DNA from: Calamus simplicifolius
Taxonomy: Eukaryota > Streptophyta > Magnoliopsida > Arecales > Arecaceae
Assembly: GCA_900491605.1 (NCBI GenBank)
Contig: UESW01003833.1
Span: 1,336,195 to 1,400,194, forward strand
DNA length: 64,000 nucleotides
Direction: 5' to 3'
How positions within the stretch are numbered: position 1 is the stretch's first letter; every line of letters starts with the position of its first letter. Made by a program: the position numbers and the translations under genes. A model generated the notes under the pieces. The model was not told where the DNA came from. It searched no databases and saw nothing but the letters and a program-made list of their open reading frames with translations. Shown here piece after piece: positions 1-9,876 of this stretch.

Positions 1-8
1 TAATTAAA

Positions 9-821
9 ATGGATTTAGTTAAAGATTTACCTAAATTAAAGTTTGAAGATAATAAAATATGTGATGCATGTCAACTTGGAAAACAAACTAGAAGTTCATT
101 TAAATCTAAAAAATTTGTTTCAACTTCTAGGGGACTAGAGCTACTTCACATGGACCTATTTGGACCAACTAGAACTACAAGTCTAGGAGGAAAGAAATAT
201 GGTCTAGTGATTGTAGATGATTACTCTAGATATACTTGGGTAATGTTTTTAGCTCACAAAGATGAGACTTTCTCGATGTTCCTGAAATTTTTCAAGAAAG
301 TCACAAATGAGAAAAACACTACTATAGTATCTCTAAGAAGTGATCATGGAACAGAATTTGAAAACCACTTATTTGAAAATTTCTGCACTGAAAATGGAAT
401 TAATCATAATTTTTCAGCCCCTAGGACTCCACAACAAAACGGTGTAGTTGAAAGAAAGAACAGAACTTTAGAAGACATGGCCCGTACCATGCTATGTGAA
501 AGCAACTTACCAAAGTATTTTTGGGCGGAAGCAATTAACACAGCATGTTACATCTTAAACAGAGCTTTAATAAGACCAATATTAAAGAAAACACCTTATG
601 AATTATGGAATGAAAGAAAACCAAATATAAAATACTTTCATGCATTTGGATGTAAATGTTTCATTCATAATAATGGTAAAAACAACTTAGGAAAATTTGA
701 TGCTAAATCTGATGAAGGAATTTTTCTAGGTTATTCAACAACTAGTAAGGCATATAGAATCTTTAACAAGAAAACCTTAGTAGTTGAAGAATCCATTCAT
801 GTAGTTTTTATGAATCTTTAG
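9..821 (+). CDS. Copy A integrase segment (open frame, partial)
   Basis: Open 270-codon stretch of copia integrase. The first ATG is only a methionine inside the polyprotein, so this is not a real start. It holds the tail of the HHCC zinc region and the DDE core. The first Asp is in HMDLFGPTR (about residue 49), the second in LRSDHGTEFE (about residue 112), and the Glu is in NGVVERKNR (about residue 150). The C-terminal copia-specific block has the usual GKFDAKSDEGIFLGYS motif (about residues 227-242). The frame ends early because one base is missing near 808 relative to copy B. Confidence 0.85.
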   Translation: MDLVKDLPKLKFEDNKICDACQLGKQTRSSFKSKKFVSTSRGLELLHMDLFGPTRTTSLGGKKYGLVIVDDYSRYTWVMFLAHKDETFSMFLKFFKKVTNEKNTTIVSLRSDHGTEFENHLFENFCTENGINHNFSAPRTPQQNGVVERKNRTLEDMARTMLCESNLPKYFWAEAINTACYILNRALIRPILKKTPYELWNERKPNIKYFHAFGCKCFIHNNGKNNLGKFDAKSDEGIFLGYSTTSKAYRIFNKKTLVVEESIHVVFMNL

Positions 822-1152
822 CAACTGGATCTGAAAAGATTAATGATGAGGAAGATACAAACATAATTGAAAAAGATCTTGAAAAACTTAATATTGAAGT
901 ATCTTCTGATCATGAACAACAGGCTAAAGATAATGATTCACATAAGGATGATGATGTTAATAATGATCATAATGATGTAGATCTTCCAAGAGACTGGAGA
1001 TATGCACATAGTCATCCTAAGGAATTGATTATAGGCGATCCATCTCAAGGAATAAGGACTAGATCATACATGAGAAATATTAGTAATCATCTTGCATTTG
1101 TTCACAAATAGAACCTAAAACTATAGAAGAAGCTGAAAAAGATAATAATTGG

Positions 1153-2136
1153 ATGTTAGCTATGCAAGAAGAACTTAATCAATTTACTAGAAATAATGTT
1201 TGGACTTTAGTGGAAAGACCTAAAAACCATTCAACTATAGGAACTAAATGGGTTTTTAGAAATAAGTTAGATGAAAATGGCATAGTAATTAGAAACAAAG
1301 CTAGATTGGTTGCTAAAGGATATAGTCAAGAAGAAGGTATTGATTTTGATGAAACCTTTGCACCTGTAGCTAGACTAGAAGCCATTAGACTTTTACTTGC
1401 ATTTGCATGTCATATGAACATTAACCTATTTCAAATGGATGTAAAAAGCGCATTTTTAAATGGACTTATTAATGAAGAAGTCTATGTAGAACAACCACCA
1501 GGTTTTGAAGATCACGAGTTTTCAAATCACGTTTTTAAATTGCACAAAGCTTTATATGGTTTGAAACAAGCACCTAGAGCTTGGTATGATAGGTTAAGTA
1601 AATTTCTAATAGAAAATGATTTTACAAGAGGAAATGTTGATAAAACCTTGTTTTTAAAAAGAAAAAGTAAAGATTTACTAGTAGTACAAATATACGTAGA
1701 TGACATTATTTTTGGTGCTACTAACGAATCTCTCTGTCAAGAATTTGCAAAGTTAATGCAGGGAGAATTCGAGATGAGCATGATGGGAGAACTCAACTTC
1801 TTCCTTGGACTCCAGATCAAACAATGCAAGGAGGGAATTTTTATCAACCAAACCAAGTACACAAGAGAACTACTCAAAAAGTTTGGTATGGAAACAATGA
1901 AACCCCTTGGAACACCAATGAGTCCTTCATGCAAGCTAGACAAAGACGAAGAAGGTAAGAAGGTTGATCAGAAGTATTATCGAGGTATTATCGGATCCCT
2001 TCTCTATTTAACAGCAAGTAGACCTGATATAATGTTTGCAGTATGTTTGTGTGCTAGATTTCAAGCTGAACCTAAAGAATCACACTTAATAGCTGTTAAA
2101 AGAATATTAAGATATCTAAATGGAACAAAAATGTAG
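1153..2136 (+). CDS. Copy A reverse transcriptase segment (open frame, partial)
   Basis: Open 327-codon stretch of copia reverse transcriptase (RVT_2 family). Visible motifs are TKWVFRNKLDENG, the RLVAKGYSQEEGIDFDETFAPVAR block, LFQMDVKSAFLNG (first catalytic Asp), YGLKQAPRAWYDRLS, and the catalytic YVDDIIFGA near residue 180. The thumb and connection with SRPDIMFAV follow. The frame breaks at 2136, where an A run is one base shorter than in copy B, and RNase H continues in another frame. The ATG start is internal to the polyprotein. Confidence 0.9.
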   Translation: MLAMQEELNQFTRNNVWTLVERPKNHSTIGTKWVFRNKLDENGIVIRNKARLVAKGYSQEEGIDFDETFAPVARLEAIRLLLAFACHMNINLFQMDVKSAFLNGLINEEVYVEQPPGFEDHEFSNHVFKLHKALYGLKQAPRAWYDRLSKFLIENDFTRGNVDKTLFLKRKSKDLLVVQIYVDDIIFGATNESLCQEFAKLMQGEFEMSMMGELNFFLGLQIKQCKEGIFINQTKYTRELLKKFGMETMKPLGTPMSPSCKLDKDEEGKKVDQKYYRGIIGSLLYLTASRPDIMFAVCLCARFQAEPKESHLIAVKRILRYLNGTKM

Positions 2137-2779
2137 GTTTATGGTATTCTAGAGACTCCACATTAAACCTAATTGCATATTCAGATTCTGATTATGCCGG
2201 ATGTAAAATTGATAGAAAAAGCACAAGTGGTGCATGCCATTTCTTAGGCAGTAACTTAATCACATGGTTTAGCAAAAAGCAAAATTCAGTTGCATTATCA
2301 ACTACTGAAGCTGAATATGTAGCAGCTGGAAGTTGCTGTGCGCAAATCCTATGGATTAAGCGACAACTTGAAGACTATGGTATCAAACTTAATAAGACAC
2401 CCATAAAATGTGATAATACTAGTGCAATCAATTTAACAAAAATCCAATTCAACACTCAAGAACAAAACACATAGAAATTAGATATCATTTTATAAGAGAA
2501 CATGTAGCTAATGATGAAATTTGTTTAGATTATGTAAACACTGAAGAACAATTAGCTGACATCTTAACAAAACCCCTAAGTGAAGAAAGGTTTGAATATC
2601 TTAGAGGAGAATTAGGAATTTGTAATCCTTTTGAATAAATTTTGAAATACTTAAGGAAATATATCTAGAATTCTAATCAAAATGATTTATCAAGACTCAA
2701 TGATTATGAATCATACACAAAATCAAATCCGGAATCATTTCAAACATTCAGAAAATTTTCAATTTTTTGTTCTGAAATG

Positions 2780-2975
2780 GTCTCCGAGCCGACTCGGTGT
2801 GTACCGGAGTCGACTCGAGTTTCTCTGAAACTTGGGAGCCGACTCCTGGTATGAGCGAGTCGACTCGAGTTCGAGATTTTTCTCTGTGATTTAGGCGAGC
2901 CGACTCGAGGAATGCGCGAGTCGACTCGACGTGGTCCCAGGTTGAATATCTAGGGCACGAGTCGACCCGACGGTC
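2780..2975. repeat. Palindromic GAG(T/C)CGACTC repeats in copy A pol-env gap
   Basis: About seven spaced copies of a 10-bp palindrome-like word, GAGTCGACTC or GAGCCGACTC, lie roughly every 22-40 bp between the pol stop and the envelope-like ORF. An eighth lies at about 3148 inside that ORF. The same word fills the U3 part of both Sirevirus LTRs in this window. No protein-coding reason for it is apparent here, so a cis-regulatory role is the natural inference. Confidence 0.85.
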
Positions 2976-3065
2976 ATTATCTTTTCTAATCTTTCGCTCT
3001 CTACAAAAATCTCCCAAACCCTCCAAATCTTCCAAATCTTCCGATTAATCACTCCAATCAAATCT

Positions 3066-4155
3066 ATGGCCCCCAAAACCCGTGGAGCGAGCAGTAGCCG
3101 CGCCGGGATGAAGAGGAAAAGAACCGTGCGTCGACCCGTCCGCGAGCCGACTCCGGATCTTCGACTGCTTCTTCTTCGGATGATGCTCCTGCTCCCACTG
3201 TCCTACCCCTCAGGTAGACCTCCTAGCAGTAGAGTTGTGACCACTGGAAGGAAGTGGATTTTGAGTTTTTGAGAATGAGGGATTATTTGGAAGACAGTTA
3301 TTGAGATGGGACTTGAGAAAATTTGCTCTTTAGATTGCCCTACTTATCCCTGCTTTGGTGAAAGAATTTTACAAGAATTGTCTAGAGGAGACATGGGTTA
3401 GTAAGCAAGGTGAGAGGAGTTTAATATTACTCCCATCTTTCTAGACTTATTGAATTACCTTGTCTGGACCTCACATTTGCTTCAGAGATAGGTCTCCTGC
3501 TCTCATCCAGATTATTGAATAGAACTTTGAGGGATTTGAAGAAGTTCTTGCAAGTCAGCTGCCATTGGAGTTAAGATTGCTACACAATATCTGCAGTAGA
3601 TTTTATTTCCCAAAACAGGCCGGTTTGATTATGTTTCAGAAGGGATATTTTATCATGGATGCCATTGTATCAGGAAACCTTCAATCTGCCAGATGATTTT
3701 GGTATATGCAGATGTGGAAGGAAAAGGAAATCAGTCTTCCCTATGGCATGATCTTACTCAGTTATTTCAGGAGCCAAGGGATTGTGATTTAGTGATATGA
3801 GCCAAAGAAGGAATTAAGACACACTGACTATTATACTTTGGCCACTATTCATAGATGGGATTTATCAAAAAAATGGAATTGGGAAAGAAAGAACAGGAAG
3901 AGATTAGAGCTGAGGCAGACCTAGACATTCATCTCCAGAGCCACCTCAGCCCGAGATCCCCCTGCTTCTTTGTCCTCACACCTTCATCATCTGCTAGTTT
4001 TTCAGATCTCAGATCAACTTAGATCTTTATTCAAATCTGAGTTGAAGATCAAGAGAAAGATTAAAACTGAATTTGAGAAAGTTTATGAACTTAAAAGAAG
4101 CACTTATTCTCTTAGTGATCGATTGAATCCACTGTCAGCTCAGGTCCTTAAGTGA
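3066..4155 (+). pseudogene. Copy A envelope-like / plant transposon protein ORF, decayed
   Basis: Broken relative of the copy B frame at 9877-11140. It begins with a basic N-terminus (MAPKTRGASSSRAGMKRKR). Near 3305 it shows the same EMG(L/W)EKICSLD block as copy B, then runs into stops. Around 3970-4155 a charged, coil-like segment (KIKRKIKTEFEKVYELKRS) matches the position of the coiled coil in B. Sireviruses often have such a third gene after pol, called envelope-like because of its position; the core resembles the family annotated as putative plant transposon protein. I see no complete frame, so this is a remnant. It keeps the N-terminus that copy B has lost. Confidence 0.65.
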
Positions 4156-4589
4156 AAATTTAAAGAATATCTTTGAAGAACTTAAGGACATTTGTGGTGA
4201 TGGAGACTTATCCAAGCAACGCAGAGCTTCAAGATAAAATCGCTTGCACCTTTGTTGATGAAAAACTAAAAGACTATGTAATTCAATGCGAAGGAATGAA
4301 AAAATTGTAGATCATTTGAATAGAATCAGAAGAAATTTTTAAGTTTTCATGTAATTTTTGATGTAGTTTTACTTTAATGCAATGTAAAGTTTCATTTCAT
4401 GTACTTTCAAGTAATGAAAATGTTTGATGCTTCACTTTTGTCTATTTCAATTGTGATATTGAATATCTTTGAATGCTTATGTTTAAATTTATAATTTTGA
4501 TATTCAATACTCAATTGATAACTTAGATGCTAAATGAATTCGAATGAGTTTAATCAATTTGATGCTTGATGCATCTCAACCTTTTTGTT

Positions 4590-4835
4590 GATTACAAAAA
4601 AGGGGGAGAGATTTATATGAATTTATCGTATATTTGTCATAATGAATTAAATAAGGGGGAGAGAATTAAGTAAGAAAAAGGTTATTTGGCTTAAGTTAAA
4701 TTTAAGAATTTTCATAGGGGGAGCTACCTCATTGAGGGGGAGCTTTTCCATGAACACAAAAGCTGATAAATCATAAATCTTTCAATGTTATAATGCATAT
4801 ACTCAATGTTTTTGTCATCATCAAAAAGGGGGAGA
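4590..4835 (+). promoter_or_regulatory. Polypurine tract cluster of copy A
   Basis: Five AGGGGGAG-type purine runs lie at about 4601, 4654, 4716, 4735 and 4827. The last one (AAAAAGGGGGAGAT) abuts the LTR start TGTTG and should be the plus-strand priming site. Repeated polypurine tracts upstream of the 3' LTR are typical of Sireviruses. Confidence 0.85.
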
Positions 4836-5224
4836 TTGTTGAGAAATTATTGAAACATAATTGCCCCAACTTATTGATTTTGATGATTTCCAAAAGACAT
4901 TGCTTTACTTTCTAAAAGGCTATGAACATGTTAAGTCAATCAATGAAATATTCTTACTATGAGCAATTTCAAATTGGAAACTATGAACTATTAAAAATAT
5001 AATGAGTTTCTTGAATCAATTGAATATATGTTTCAGTGAGCTATACTTATGAATTCAAAAATGATTTTCTATACCAATCTTTTAAAGATCAATGACTTAA
5101 TGAAAATGCTTTGAAATTGAGCATTACTGTTAAATCAACATTATCTAAGTCATATTTATATTTCAAAGTTGGTTGGGATGATTTTCAAAGCAAATCAGAA
5201 TGTTTTCTGATTTTTGTATCAGTC

Positions 5225-5490
5225 CCGAGCCGACTCGAGAGTTTCCGAGTCGACTCCTGAACTTTCTCGAGCCGACTCGTGACTGTGCGAGCCGACTCGA
5301 CTCAGACGGCAGAAAGACTCATTTTTGAGTGCCTCTCGAGTCGACTCCCAGCTTTTCGCGAGTCGACCCCTGAAAGTCACGAGTCGACTCCCAGATTTTC
5401 ACGAGTCGACCCCTGAGACTCATTTTTGGTGCGTTCTGGATTCGATTGCTCGAGCCGACTCGCACAGTCCCGAGCCGACTCCCCGAAATC
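5225..5490. repeat. Palindrome array in U3 of LTR A
   Basis: About ten copies of CGAG(T/C)CGACTC(G/C) or the CCCC-ended variant GAGTCGACCCC, spaced 18-50 bp, lie 100-360 bp upstream of the LTR TATA box. Palindrome-rich cis regions are known from maize Sirevirus LTRs; this word is the local version. Confidence 0.88.
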
Positions 5491-5585
5491 TGGGCGGAAA
5501 TTTTTGAGTTGACACATCAGCTCCAACGGTTAATTTTTGAATAACGGCTATTTTTCTTGTTCTAACGGCTATATTTTTCAGATTC

Positions 5586-5593
5586 TATAAATA
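5586..5593 (+). promoter_or_regulatory. TATA box of LTR A
   Basis: TATAAATA lies about 95 bp downstream of the palindrome array and is followed by an A/G-rich leader. Its position inside the LTR fits the RNA polymerase II start of the element. Confidence 0.65.
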
Positions 5594-6621
5594 GAGGAGT
5601 TCTTTTCAACAAAAAAGAAGAGAGAAAATAAAAATTGAGAAAAGAAGAATTTGAAAAGAGGGAAAAACAGAGTGTTATTAGAAAAATCTTTTAGCTCAAG
5701 AAGAGAGATTCAAAAGGAGTGAAATCCAAGAGTGAGATTCGTGCACTCCAGAGCTACATTCTACAAAAGATTCAAGAGGAGATCCCAACGCTTTCAAGAG
5801 CAAATCAAAGATCTTCCACATTCAAGAAAAAGGGAAAAAAGCTTCAACCCAACTCCAAAGCTCAAATCTGTGAAGAATCGGTGCTGAGGCCTGATTCAAC
5901 ATCAAGAGGAGTTGAAGGAAGGAAACCAAAGAAGCCAAGCCAGCTCTCAAGCTCTAAATATTCAGGCTTTTCTAAACTCAATTTTTATTTTGAAATATCT
6001 GCTCAAAAAGGAGCTGCTTGTAATTAAACTCATTTTATTTGTTTGTGTCTAGTTTAATCTGAGGGATTAAACTAGAGGAGGTTGTTAAACCTCGGTACAA
6101 GCTAGGTATAGCTTGTGTTTGGGTTTGGTGCCGGTGAGCCCGTGTAAAATCGGCTGGGTTCGTTGTGATCCCGGAAAAACAACAAGTTTGAGTTGTGAAC
6201 TTGTAAAACAACTCGGCTGTAATCTAGAGAGATTATAGTGTGGACCCAAGTGAGTCTTGGGAGTGGACGTAGGTGTTGGTTGCACCGAACCACTATAAAA
6301 ATATCTTGTGTTTGCCGTGCTTAATTGTCTCTTCTCTATCTCTCATATACTTGTGTTTGTGCTTTGCTTATTAGTTAATCCTTTCACTTGCACATCTCAA
6401 TTTAAATTGCTTAAAAGTCTTAAATTTTTAAGAACCCAATTCACCCCCCCCTCTTGGGTTGCCATCTGGGCCAACACTTATGAATGTAAAATTCTAAAAC
6501 CTAATAAAAACTTAAATATTAAAGGAAAGAAAATATGGGTTCCAAAAGGAACAGTTTTTATTGCTACTAACCATGAAGGACCAAGAAAGCTTGGGTACCT
6601 AAACATAAGACTTGATCATCT

Positions 6622-7359
6622 TTGCAGGAGTGTCTTGCGGCCAAAAGATCAAAGCGAAAGTGGTATCTTGATAGCGGCTGCTCAAGGCACATGACGGGTG
6701 ACAAAGATCAATTTATCACCCTCGAAAGCAAAAGAGGAGGAGTAGTTACATTTGGGGATAATGGCAAAGGCCAAATCTTGGGGCTTGGTAACATTCAAAT
6801 AACTCCCTCCACATATATTGAAAATGTCTTATATGTTGATGGTTTGAAACATAATTTAATTAGCATTAGTCAATTATGTGACAAAGGTTTTAAAGTATCA
6901 TTTGAATCTTCTATATGCACAGTTGCTAATCCCATTGATAATAGCATTGTTTTTATTGGAAATAGAAATGGCAATGTATACTTGATTGACTTAGACAATT
7001 TGTCTACTAATAATCATTGCTTAGTTGCTAATAATGCTAATATGAATGAGATTGGTTGGTTGTGGCATCGAAGATTAGGTCACGCAAGCACACACCTGAT
7101 TTCAAAACTAATTAGAATGGATTTAGTAAAAGGACTACCTAAAATAGATTTTGAAAATAACAAAATATGTGATGCATGTCAGTTTGGAAAACAAACGAGA
7201 AATTCTTTTAAATCTAAAAATGTTGTTTCAACTTCTAGGCCATTAGAGCTACTTCACATGGACCTTTTTGGACCAACTAGAACCACAAGTCTAGGAGGAA
7301 AGAAATATGGTCTTGTGATAGTAGATGATTACTCTAGATTCACTTGGGTAATATTTTAG
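6622..7359 (+). CDS. Copy B protease / GAG-pre-integrase / integrase N-part (open frame, partial)
   Basis: Open stretch of 245 codons. It covers the aspartic protease motif LDSGCSRHMTG (about residue 17), the flap region, the HHCC zinc-binding GAG-pre-integrase domain (WLWHRRLGHAS ... CDACQFGK) and the first part of the integrase core (LLHMDLFGPTR). The ATG at 6622 is internal. The frame stops at 7359 because a T run in TGGGTAATATTTTAG is one base shorter than in copy A. Confidence 0.85.
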   Translation: MQECLAAKRSKRKWYLDSGCSRHMTGDKDQFITLESKRGGVVTFGDNGKGQILGLGNIQITPSTYIENVLYVDGLKHNLISISQLCDKGFKVSFESSICTVANPIDNSIVFIGNRNGNVYLIDLDNLSTNNHCLVANNANMNEIGWLWHRRLGHASTHLISKLIRMDLVKGLPKIDFENNKICDACQFGKQTRNSFKSKNVVSTSRPLELLHMDLFGPTRTTSLGGKKYGLVIVDDYSRFTWVIF

Positions 7360-8291
7360 CTCACAAAGATGAGACTTTCTCGATATTCCTGAAATTCTTC
7401 AAGAAAGTAACAAATGAGAAAAACACTACCATAGTGTCTCTAAGAAGTGATCATGGAACTGAATTTGAAAATCACTTATTTAAAAGTTTTTGCAATGAAA
7501 ATGGTATTAATCATAATTTTTCTGCACCAAGAACCCCTCAACAAAATAGAGTAGTTAAAAGGAAAAATAGAACTCTAGAAGACATGGCCCATACCATGCT
7601 ATGTGAAAGTAAACTCCCGAAATACTTTTGGGCGGAAGCTATTAACACAGCATGTTACATCCTAAATAGAGCATTAATAAGACCTATTTTAAAGAAAACA
7701 CCTTATGAATTATGGCATGATAGAAAACCCAACATTAAATATTTTCATGCATTTGGTTGTAAATGTTTTATTCATAATAATGGTAAAAATAACTTAGGTA
7801 AATTTGATGCAAAATCTGATGAAGGAATATTCTTAGGTTATTCAACAACTAGTAAAGCATATAGAGTGTTCAATAAAGGAAGTTTAATTGTTGAAGAATC
7901 TATTCATGTAGTTTTTGATGAATCTTTAGCATCAAGTTCCAAAAGGATTGATGATGAGGAAGATACAAACATTCTCGAAAACAATCTTGAAAAACTTAAT
8001 ATTGATGTATCTTCAGATCATGAACAAGAAGCTAAAGATAATGATTCGCCTAATGCTGATGTTATTAATACTAATCATAATGATGTAGATCTATCAAGAG
8101 ATTGGAGATATGCTTATAGTCATCCCAAGGAATTGATTATAGGTGATCCATCTCAAGGAATAAAAACTAGATCATCTATGAGAAATATTAGTAATCACCT
8201 TGCATTTGTTTCTCAAATTGAACCTAAAACCATTGAAGAAGCTGAAAAAGATAATAATTGGATGTTAGCTATGCAAGAAGAATTAAACTAA
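7344..8291 (+). CDS. Copy B integrase C-part to RT start (open frame, partial)
   Basis: Open 315-codon stretch that continues the integrase after the frameshift: SDHGTEFENH (second catalytic Asp), TPQQNRVVKRKNR, where copy A has GVVERKNR, and the GIFLGYSTTSKAYR block. Then comes the acidic linker to RT. The catalytic Glu position reads Lys (VVKRKNR), so even a repaired integrase would lack a DDE triad residue. It ends in a TAA that replaces the CAA seen in copy A. The first ATG is only the first available in this frame. Confidence 0.8.
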   Translation: MGNILAHKDETFSIFLKFFKKVTNEKNTTIVSLRSDHGTEFENHLFKSFCNENGINHNFSAPRTPQQNRVVKRKNRTLEDMAHTMLCESKLPKYFWAEAINTACYILNRALIRPILKKTPYELWHDRKPNIKYFHAFGCKCFIHNNGKNNLGKFDAKSDEGIFLGYSTTSKAYRVFNKGSLIVEESIHVVFDESLASSSKRIDDEEDTNILENNLEKLNIDVSSDHEQEAKDNDSPNADVINTNHNDVDLSRDWRYAYSHPKELIIGDPSQGIKTRSSMRNISNHLAFVSQIEPKTIEEAEKDNNWMLAMQEELN

Positions 8292-8520
8292 TTCACTAGA
8301 AATAATGTATGGACATTAGTGGAAAGACCTAAAGATCATTCTGTTAGGATCAAAATGGGTTTTTAGAAATAAACTAGATAAAAATGGCATAGTAATTAGA
8401 AACAAAACTAGATTAGTTGCAAAAGGATATAATCAAGAAGAAGGTATTGATTTTGATGAAACCTTTGCACCTGTAGCTAGATTAGAAGCCATTAGGCTAT
8501 TACTTGCATTTGCATGTCAC

Positions 8521-8868
8521 ATGAACTTTAATTTATTTCAAATGGATGTCAAAAGTGCATTTTTAAATGGATTAATAAATGAAGAAGTATTTGTTGAACA
8601 ATCACCGGGATTTGAAGATCATGAATTTCCAAATCACGTTTTTAAATTGCACAAAGCTTTATATGGTTTGAAACAAGCACCTAGAGCTTGGTATGATAGA
8701 CTAAGTAAATTTTTGATTGAAAATGATTTTACAAGAGGAAATGTTGATAAAACATTGTTTTTGAAAAGAAAAGATAAAGATTTACTTGTAGTTCAAATTT
8801 ATGTTGATGACATTGTATTTGGTGCTACTAACAATCTTCTATGTCAAGAGTTTGCTAAGTTAATGTAG
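8521..8868 (+). CDS. Copy B RT catalytic segment (open frame, partial)
   Basis: Open 115-codon stretch with FQMDVKSAFLNG, YGLKQAPRAWYDRLS and the YVDDIVFGA active site. It ends at a TAG where copy A has CAG (Gln). It is preceded by a frameshift near 8343 that puts the start of RT (KWVFRNK) out of frame. Confidence 0.85.
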   Translation: MNFNLFQMDVKSAFLNGLINEEVFVEQSPGFEDHEFPNHVFKLHKALYGLKQAPRAWYDRLSKFLIENDFTRGNVDKTLFLKRKDKDLLVVQIYVDDIVFGATNNLLCQEFAKLM

Positions 8869-9022
8869 GAAGAATTTGAAATGAGCATGATGGGAGAACT
8901 CAATTTCTTCCTTGGACTCCAAATCAAACAAAGCAAAGAGGGAATCTTTATCAACCAAACAAAGTACACAAGAGAAATTCTAAAAAGTTTGGTATGGAAT
9001 CAATCAAACCCCTCGGAACACA

Positions 9023-9559
9023 ATGAGTCCTTTATGCAAGCTGGACAAAGATGAAGAAGGTAAGAAGGTTGATCAAAAATATTATCGAGGTATAATCGGA
9101 TCCCTACTTTACTTAACTGCAAGTAGACCAGACATAATGTTTGCTGTTTGCTTATGTGCTAGATTTCAGTTTGAACCTAAAGAATCACATTTAATTGCTG
9201 TTAAAAGAATTCTTAGATACCTTAGTGGAACAAAAAATATAGGTTTATGGTATTCTAGAGACTCAACATTAAATCTGATTGCTTATTCTGATTCTGATTA
9301 TGCTGGATGTAAGTTAGATAGAAAAAGCACAAGTGGTGCATGCCAATTTTTAGGAAGTAACTTAATCTCATGGTTTAGCAAAAAGCAAAATTCGGTTGCA
9401 TTATCTACTGCTGAAGCAGAATATGTTGCAGCTGGAAGTTGCTGTGCTCAAATCCTATGGATTAAGAGACAACTTGAAGACTATGGTATCACACTTGATA
9501 AGACACCTATAAGATGTGATAATACAAGTGCAATCAATCTAACTAAAAATCCAATTTAA
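9023..9559 (+). CDS. Copy B RT C-part and RNase H (open frame, partial)
   Basis: Open 178-codon stretch covering the end of RT (YYRGIIGSLLYLTASRPDIMFAV) and RNase H. Catalytic acidic residues are in AYSDSDYAGC and ALSTAEAEYVA. It ends at TAA in place of the CAA found in copy A. The last domain part, with EIRYHFIREHV and ADIFTKPLSEERF, follows to 9744. Confidence 0.85.
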   Translation: MSPLCKLDKDEEGKKVDQKYYRGIIGSLLYLTASRPDIMFAVCLCARFQFEPKESHLIAVKRILRYLSGTKNIGLWYSRDSTLNLIAYSDSDYAGCKLDRKSTSGACQFLGSNLISWFSKKQNSVALSTAEAEYVAAGSCCAQILWIKRQLEDYGITLDKTPIRCDNTSAINLTKNPI

Positions 9560-9876
9560 CACTCAAGAACAAAGCATATTGAAATTAGATATCACTTTAT
9601 AAGAGAACATGTTGCCAATAATGAAATTTGTCTTGATTATGTGAATACTAAAGAACAACTGGCAGATATATTTACAAAACCCTTAAGTGAAGAGAGATTT
9701 TGTTATCTTAGAGGAGAATTAGGAGTTTGTGATCCTTTGGAATAATTTTCTGAAACTCTTAAGAACAACTATCTAGATTTCATCAATTTCTTGAAAAATC
9801 TCGATATTCAATAAGGAAATCTATCTAGATCTTGATTCATTGTTTCCCCAATTGCTAAGGAACATTTATCTAGAGT

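Larger units (their letters stand above)
1..2638 (+). pseudogene. Copy A pol: integrase - reverse transcriptase - RNase H, frameshifted
   Basis: Copia-type polyprotein without its gag/protease part. The end of the GAG-pre-integrase zinc domain (CDACQLGKQTR) is near 60-90. The integrase core follows, with LLHMDLFGP, SDHGTEFEN and PQQNGVVERKNR. RT covers 1153-2136. RNase H runs from about 2136 to the stop at 2638, with SDSDYAGC, STTEAEYVA and ADILTKPL. Compared with copy B the reading frame is broken by single-base deletions near 808, 1100, 2130 and 2445, so no full polyprotein can be made. Three of the four lie in or beside T or A runs, so sequencing or assembly error is possible for those. 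Domain identity is certain; coding capacity is doubtful. Confidence 0.93.
1..6476 (+). mobile_element. Sirevirus-type Ty1/copia retrotransposon, copy A (5' truncated by window)
   Basis: Internal and 3' parts of a Ty1/copia LTR retrotransposon. Order seen: integrase, reverse transcriptase, RNase H (pol, to 2638), a 430-bp gap with palindromes, an envelope-like frame (3066-4155), five AGGGGGAG polypurine tracts (4601-4835) and a 3' LTR (4837-6476). Copia order (integrase before RT), an extra ORF after pol and multiple polypurine tracts are hallmarks of the Sirevirus lineage. The 3' LTR is followed at once by gag/pol-junction coding sequence of copy B, not by a primer binding site, so A lies inside B. 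Its 5' LTR, gag and protease are to the left of the window. The expected 5-bp target duplication on the right side would be CTTAT (6477-6481). Confidence 0.93.
4837..6476 (+). repeat. 3' LTR of Sirevirus copy A (1640 bp)
   Basis: Starts TGTTGAG directly after the polypurine tract and ends GGGCCAACA, so it has TG...CA ends. The end sequence (CCCTCTTGGGTTG.CATCTGGGCCAACA) is shared with the LTR of copy B. U3 holds about ten GAG(T/C)CGACTC palindromes between 5225 and 5490, then TATAAATA at 5586-5593. The downstream R/U5 part has a short run of C. No second LTR of this copy is in the window, so its age cannot be estimated here. Confidence 0.92.
6477..9744 (+). pseudogene. Copy B pol: protease - integrase - RT - RNase H, multiple stops
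   Basis: Near-complete copia pol with the protease active site DSGCSRHMTGD (about 6670-6705) and the GAG-pre-integrase HHCC zinc domain (WHRRLGHAS to CDACQFGKQ, about 7060-7190). The integrase core, RT with YVDDIVFGA (about 8800) and RNase H (SDSDYAGC, STAEAEYVA) follow, ending in ADIFTKPL and the stop at 9744. It is dead: one base lost at about 7355, another shift near 8343, one near 8980 and one near 9020. Three CAA/CAG codons are changed to TAA/TAG (about 8289, 8866 and 9557). DNA similarity to copy A is high throughout. Confidence 0.93.
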
